Shown one piece after another: positions 6,900 to 9,772 of a DNA stretch of 9,772 bases (positions are counted from its first letter, which is position 1; every line of letters starts with the position of its first letter). Both the position numbers and the translations under genes were made by a program. The notes under the pieces were generated by a model. That model saw only the letters and a program-made list of their open reading frames with translations. It did no database searches and was not told the DNA's origin. Origin of the DNA: an uncultured Clostridia bacterium (GTDB lineage Bacteria > Bacillota > Clostridia > Oscillospirales > Acutalibacteraceae); assembly GCA_947565265.1 (NCBI GenBank), contig CANOFK010000024.1:1-9772 (forward strand), read 5' to 3'.

Positions 6900-8321
6900 T
6901 CAGAAACGCCAGTAGAGGAACACGTTGTTGGTGGAATCCACCAGGAGGATGCTGACAATGGCCAGCAGGCCCAGGCACAGCACGGTGGAGCCGACCCGGC
7001 CGGTAATGTACAGGGTATCGTTGCCGCTTTCCAGGAAAAAGCTTTTGACTTTGGGCAGCAGCGGTAGGCTGAACAGGATGGAGCCGCCGACCAGGAAAAT
7101 GTTGTTGAGGAAAGACACCCAGGTGATGGAGTCCCAGAAGGGGGCGCTGTTGGTGAGCATACTGACACCGGAAAGGTTGAGGAAAAACTGCCCCAACTGG
7201 CCTAGGTCCTCAAAATAGAAAATGCCGAAACCGATGATGATGACCAGCTTGCTGTAGATATGTTTCCACCAAACAGGCCAGCTTTTGATGCGCTTTTTGC
7301 CCAATTTTTGCTCAAAGAAGATGAAACAGCCGAAGTACAGGCCCCAGAGGATGTAGTTCCAGGCGGCGCCATGCCAGACGCCGGTGCAGAACCACACCAG
7401 GAACAGGCTGAAATACTTGCGGTTTTGGCCGAAAATGGGCACATAGAGCAGATAGTCGCGGAAAAAGGAGCCCAGGGAGATGTGCCAGCGCTGCCAGAAC
7501 TCGGCAATGGTTTTGCAGGCAAAGGGGTGGCGGAAGTTCTCGTCAAAATGGAAACCGAACATACGGCCCAGGCCGATGGCTATGTCCGAATAGCCGCTGA
7601 AGTCAAAATAGACGTACAGGGAATAGGCGATGACCGTGTACCAGGTGCCCAGCACCGACAGGCCGGTGATATCTTTGCCGAAAAAGGTGGCCACAATGGC
7701 CCACAGGTTGTTGGCCAGGATCACCTTTTTGGCCAGGCCGACGATCACCCGCAAGGCCCCCTCGCACAGGTCGGTGACAGTGACCTGGCGGTTCTCGATC
7801 TCGTCCTCGACCACGCTGTAGCGCACGATGGGGCCGGCGATCAGTTGGGGGAACAGGGAGAGGTACAGGAGGAAACGGGTCCAATGCCTTTGCACGGTGA
7901 CGCTTTCCCAGTAGCAGTCCAGCACATAGGAGATGGCCTGGAAGGTGAAAAAGCTGATGCCGATGGGCATACGGATTTGGGGCACGGGCAGTTGGAGGCC
8001 GGTGAGGCCGTTGAAGTTTTCTACCAGGAAACCGCTGTACTTGAAGATGACCAGCAGGGCGATGTCTATGATAATGCCGGCTGCCACGGCGGCTTTGGCG
8101 CCAGGGGTGCCCCGGCTTTTTTCCACCAGCAGGCCGATGGCCCAGTTCAGCAGGGAACTGAACAGGAGCAGGAGGATCCACAGGGGCTCGCCCCAGGCGT
8201 AGAAAACCAGGGAGAACACAATGAGCACCACGTTTTTGGCGGGCAGGCTGCGGGCCAGCAGGTAGCAGATAAGGCAAAGGGGCAGGAAACAGTATATGAA
8301 AAACAAATCGGCAAAGACCAT
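6900..8321 (-). CDS. MBOAT-family O-acyltransferase (DltB/AlgI-like)
   Basis: This 473-residue polytopic membrane protein is of the MBOAT family (PF03062). Such enzymes take an acyl group from a cytoplasmic thioester donor and pass it to an acceptor across the membrane. About eleven hydrophobic segments are visible. Family marks are P-I-G-I-S-F-F-T-F-Q at 119-128, Q-L-I-A-G-P-I-V-R-Y at 159-168, F-W-Q-R-W-H-I-S-L at 275-283 (H280), and T-G-V-W-H-G-A-A-W at 313-321 with the invariant catalytic H317. H280 and H317 match the two histidines conserved in DltB. The start at 8321 is backed by AAAGGAGA seven bases upstream; the in-frame ATG at 8375 lacks this and adds a non-membrane leader. The next three downstream genes (DHHW, FkbH-like, carrier) supply an outside partner, a loader and a donor. 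Acetyl transfer, as in AlgI, cannot be excluded from this protein alone. Confidence 0.95.
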   Translation of the reverse strand: MVFADLFFIYCFLPLCLICYLLARSLPAKNVVLIVFSLVFYAWGEPLWILLLLFSSLLNWAIGLLVEKSRGTPGAKAAVAAGIIIDIALLVIFKYSGFLVENFNGLTGLQLPVPQIRMPIGISFFTFQAISYVLDCYWESVTVQRHWTRFLLYLSLFPQLIAGPIVRYSVVEDEIENRQVTVTDLCEGALRVIVGLAKKVILANNLWAIVATFFGKDITGLSVLGTWYTVIAYSLYVYFDFSGYSDIAIGLGRMFGFHFDENFRHPFACKTIAEFWQRWHISLGSFFRDYLLYVPIFGQNRKYFSLFLVWFCTGVWHGAAWNYILWGLYFGCFIFFEQKLGKKRIKSWPVWWKHIYSKLVIIIGFGIFYFEDLGQLGQFFLNLSGVSMLTNSAPFWDSITWVSFLNNIFLVGGSILFSLPLLPKVKSFFLESGNDTLYITGRVGSTVLCLGLLAIVSILLVDSTNNVFLYWRF

Positions 8322-8360
8322 GACGACATCTCCTTTTCGGGCGGTTTTGGGACAAGGGGC

Positions 8361-8438
8361 GGGGGCTTTCGGCAAATTTTGCCAGGCGGGCCCAAAGCCC
8401 CCTTACGCGCCGGGGCTACGCCGCCCATGGGACGGCGT
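8361..8438. repeat. Two nested palindromes between the TPM and MBOAT genes
   Basis: GGGGGCTTT at 8361-8369 pairs with AAAGCCCCC at 8394-8402, and inside it GGCAAA at 8371-8376 pairs with TTTGCC at 8378-8383. A second hairpin joins ACGCCG at 8418-8423 to CGGCGT at 8433-8438. No T-run follows either on the minus strand, so they are not clear terminators. They fill much of the 140-base gap upstream of the MBOAT gene and could be an RNA processing site, a partial terminator that lowers downstream expression, or an interspersed repeat. I see no promoter in this gap. Confidence 0.5.
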
Positions 8439-8461
8439 GGGGGCAGGCACCCAGCCCTTTA

Positions 8462-9388
8462 TCAGGGCCGGCGGTCGATATTGGTACGGGTGCGGGTGGT
8501 TTTTTGGCCGCGGTACGCGCCGGTGGCCCGGCTGGACGAGCGGATATGTAGGGTGGGGCGGCTCTCGTAATGCAGCACATTGGTGCGGGACGGGGTGATA
8601 ATCGGGCTGCGCCGGTGGACCCCGTGGCGGCTGCCCCGCCTGCGGCGGTGGCCCTGGCCGGCCAGTACAAATACCGCGATGCTGAGAACCGCGACCGCCC
8701 CGGCCGCGCAGGCAACCCACACCAGCACAGGGACGGCCCCCTTCTTTTTGCCGGTTTTGACGCTGACGATGGAGCCCTGGCTGGACGCGGGGTCCTGGGA
8801 GGGGGCGCCGAATACCTCCGGGTGGGCGGCACAGTAGGCATCTGCCTGGGATACAGCGGCGGAAAAAAACTTGGCGGCGCCGGCGTCGTAGTTTTTGGCG
8901 CTGAAGTCCGGCTCAAGCTGCTGGTCCAGTAGGGTTTTCAGGCTCTCGGTGGTAAAGCTGTCCTTCAGCCGGGAACCGGACACGGCCAGGTAGTCTTCAT
9001 CGGCGATGGACAGGGCCAGGAGCAGGCCCCGGCCCTCAGGGCCGCCTACCTGCCAGTTGTCCATCAGCCCCCGCAGATAGGCGACTCGCTGGGGGTAATC
9101 GCCGGCCGGCAGGCTGTTGACGGCCAGCACCACAACCTGTACCCCATATTTTTCATAGAGGGTGGCGTTTTTGGCCAGGATGTCCGCACGGGTGGCCTCG
9201 CCCAGTACATTGGGCTCATCATAATAATAGAACGCCTGCCCGGGCTGGGGGTACTGGGTGGCGGGCGCGCTCTCTGCCCGGGCCGGCGTGGGGGTACAAT
9301 ATAGGGACGCTAAAAGCAGCAGGACGGTTACGGCGCCAGTTAAAAAAATGCGCGGGGCTGCGTGCAGCCGGGCTGTAATGGCTTTCAC
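8462..9388 (-). CDS. TPM-domain (YgcG-type) secreted and membrane-anchored protein
   Basis: This 308-residue protein starts with a basic n-region and hydrophobic core (13-31), then A-R-A/E-S at 36-40, a likely signal peptidase I site. Residues 52-185 are a TPM domain (PF04536), with Y-D-E-P-N-V-L-G at 56-63, Y-G-V-Q-V-V-V-L at 81-88 and G-R-G-L-L-L-A-L-S at 119-127 as recognisable blocks. A transmembrane helix at 218-243 is followed by a basic cytoplasmic tail with 16 Arg in 63 residues. TPM proteins have been linked to acid phosphatase activity and to membrane or photosystem upkeep, but the role here is unknown. The start codon is GTG at 9388, with GGAGGAGAGG ending 11 bases before it; the nearby ATG is out of frame and hits a stop. 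It is first in the unit, 140 bases before the MBOAT gene, with a strong promoter. It may belong to the pathway or merely share the transcript. Confidence 0.88.
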   Translation of the reverse strand: MKAITARLHAAPRIFLTGAVTVLLLLASLYCTPTPARAESAPATQYPQPGQAFYYYDEPNVLGEATRADILAKNATLYEKYGVQVVVLAVNSLPAGDYPQRVAYLRGLMDNWQVGGPEGRGLLLALSIADEDYLAVSGSRLKDSFTTESLKTLLDQQLEPDFSAKNYDAGAAKFFSAAVSQADAYCAAHPEVFGAPSQDPASSQGSIVSVKTGKKKGAVPVLVWVACAAGAVAVLSIAVFVLAGQGHRRRRGSRHGVHRRSPIITPSRTNVLHYESRPTLHIRSSSRATGAYRGQKTTRTRTNIDRRP

Positions 9389-9425
9389 GGGTACATCTAC
9401 CTCTCCTCCGGGGATATGCGAATAC

Positions 9426-9457
9426 GCGCCGCCCCTTTAACCGCATAGGGGCCGCGC
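9426..9457 (-). promoter_or_regulatory. 5' leader hairpin of the TPM-led operon
   Basis: GCGC-C-GCCCCT (9426-9436) pairs with AGGGGC-C-GCGC (9447-9457): ten pairs with one C/C mismatch and a 10-base loop. It begins roughly 20 bases after the predicted start point and ends about 17 bases before the ribosome binding site. It has no T-run, so it is more likely a stability or translation element than a terminator. Confidence 0.5.
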
Positions 9458-9482
9458 TCTGCCGTGGGCAATATCTTACCCT

Positions 9483-9511
9483 ATTCTACTCTGATTGGCC
9501 TAATATGTCAA
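9483..9511 (-). promoter_or_regulatory. Sigma-A promoter of the TPM-MBOAT-DHHW-FkbH-ACP operon
   Basis: On the minus strand TTGACA (complement of 9506-9511) and TAGAAT (complement of 9483-9488) are exactly 17 bases apart. This nearly consensus promoter would start transcription near 9476, giving a leader of about 88 bases. It is the only strong promoter seen upstream of the whole minus-strand cluster. Confidence 0.85.
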
Positions 9512-9563
9512 GTAGCGCCCACAGCAGGGCGGGCCTATAAAAAGAGTTTATGACGAAATGTTG

Positions 9564-9762
9564 GCCTTCGGCGATGGAGAGTTGGCGTAGCCAACTCTTG
9601 GGCTTTGATTCTCGGCTGCCGCCTCGGCCGGCGACGGGAAATCGCCACTGGCGATTGTCGCCCCCTAAAAACCCCACCACCTTTGAAAAGGTGGACGAAA
9701 CTTTTATTGTTTGCCCGTTTGAAAAGGGCGAGGGCCACCGGCTACTTGGCGCAGCCAAGTAG
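9564..9762. repeat. Dense palindrome cluster at the right edge
   Basis: Several hairpins stand in a row. GCC/GGC (9564-9572). AGAGTTGGC/GCCAACTCT (9578-9598, loop GTA). A two-tier stem GGCGAC/GTCGCC outside AATCGCC/GGCGATT (9630-9662). CCACCTTT/AAAGGTGG (9677-9694, loop GA). GCCC-TTT/AAA-GGGC (9713-9729, loop GA). CTACTTGGC/GCCAAGTAG (9742-9762, loop GCA). The first and last large stems share the core TTGGC-GNA-GCCAA. Small open frames cross the area on both strands but break the palindromes arbitrarily and have no convincing start sites, so I call no gene. It probably is an interspersed repeat that continues past the window. Confidence 0.65.
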
Positions 9763-9772
9763 AGCGGCCGTC

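Noticed and set aside
2856..8321. Classical dltABCD operon for D-alanylation
   Set aside because: No DltA-type adenylating enzyme is present, the outside partner is DHHW type and not DltD, and an FkbH-like protein is present in its place.
3123..8570. Long plus-strand open frames opposite the operon (3123-4073, 4095-4991, 4765-6315, 7260-8570)
   Set aside because: They are antisense frames over well-recognised minus-strand genes in GC-rich sequence, have Gly/Val/Gln-rich compositions typical of shadow frames, show no family motifs, and lack good ribosome binding sites.
9486..9762. Small open frames in the right-edge palindrome cluster
   Set aside because: They cover the operon promoter or the hairpins, exist on both strands, and their translations look like read-through of palindromes rather than proteins.
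9541..9772. CRISPR array
   Set aside because: The palindromes differ in sequence and spacing, and there are no regular spacers or constant-length direct repeats.

Overview
The window looks like chromosome of a GC-rich, gut-type Firmicute, most likely in class Clostridia (Oscillospirales-like). This rests on strong AGGAGG-type ribosome binding sites, near-consensus sigma-A promoters with 17-bp spacers, the protein families present, and short palindromic repeats in the gaps. The genus cannot be fixed from the sequence alone. There are no rRNA, tRNA, CRISPR, phage or transposase genes.

Layout: (1) 1-175 is a left-edge palindrome and leader with no gene. (2) 176-1096 (+) is a three-domain S1-type RNA-binding protein followed by a terminator. 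(3) 1240-2508 (-) is a CPA2-type cation:proton antiporter with its own promoter, converging on the S1 gene. (4) 2856-9388 (-) is an apparent five-gene unit transcribed leftward from a strong promoter at 9483-9511. Its order is a TPM-domain membrane protein, an MBOAT acyltransferase, a DHHW/AlgX-like membrane protein, an FkbH-like HAD-IIIC protein with SGNH-like and GNAT-like flanking domains, and a stand-alone acyl carrier protein. (5) 9541-9772 is a dense run of palindromes running off the right edge.

The last four genes of the unit are the core of interest. FkbH-type enzymes take a glyceryl group from 1,3-bisphosphoglycerate and load it on the phosphopantetheine arm of a carrier protein. 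MBOAT proteins of the DltB/AlgI/PatA type use an activated acyl donor in the cytoplasm to acylate an extracytoplasmic acceptor. DHHW/AlgX/AlgJ-like proteins are membrane-anchored SGNH-like partners that finish such transfers. Together they suggest a Dlt-like pathway that would decorate a cell-envelope polymer with glycerate (or a related C3 acid) instead of D-alanine or acetate. The parts are recognised families; the substrate, acceptor and overall function are inference.

Two related short repeats (1130-1242 and 2675-2858) have TAGGGCTTG-type inverted ends. They lie in the same orientation on both sides of the antiporter gene. Each supplies the stop codon and a terminator hairpin for the minus-strand gene beside it. 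They look like TA-flanked MITE-type elements and have not, as far as I can tell from the sequence alone, been assigned to a named family.
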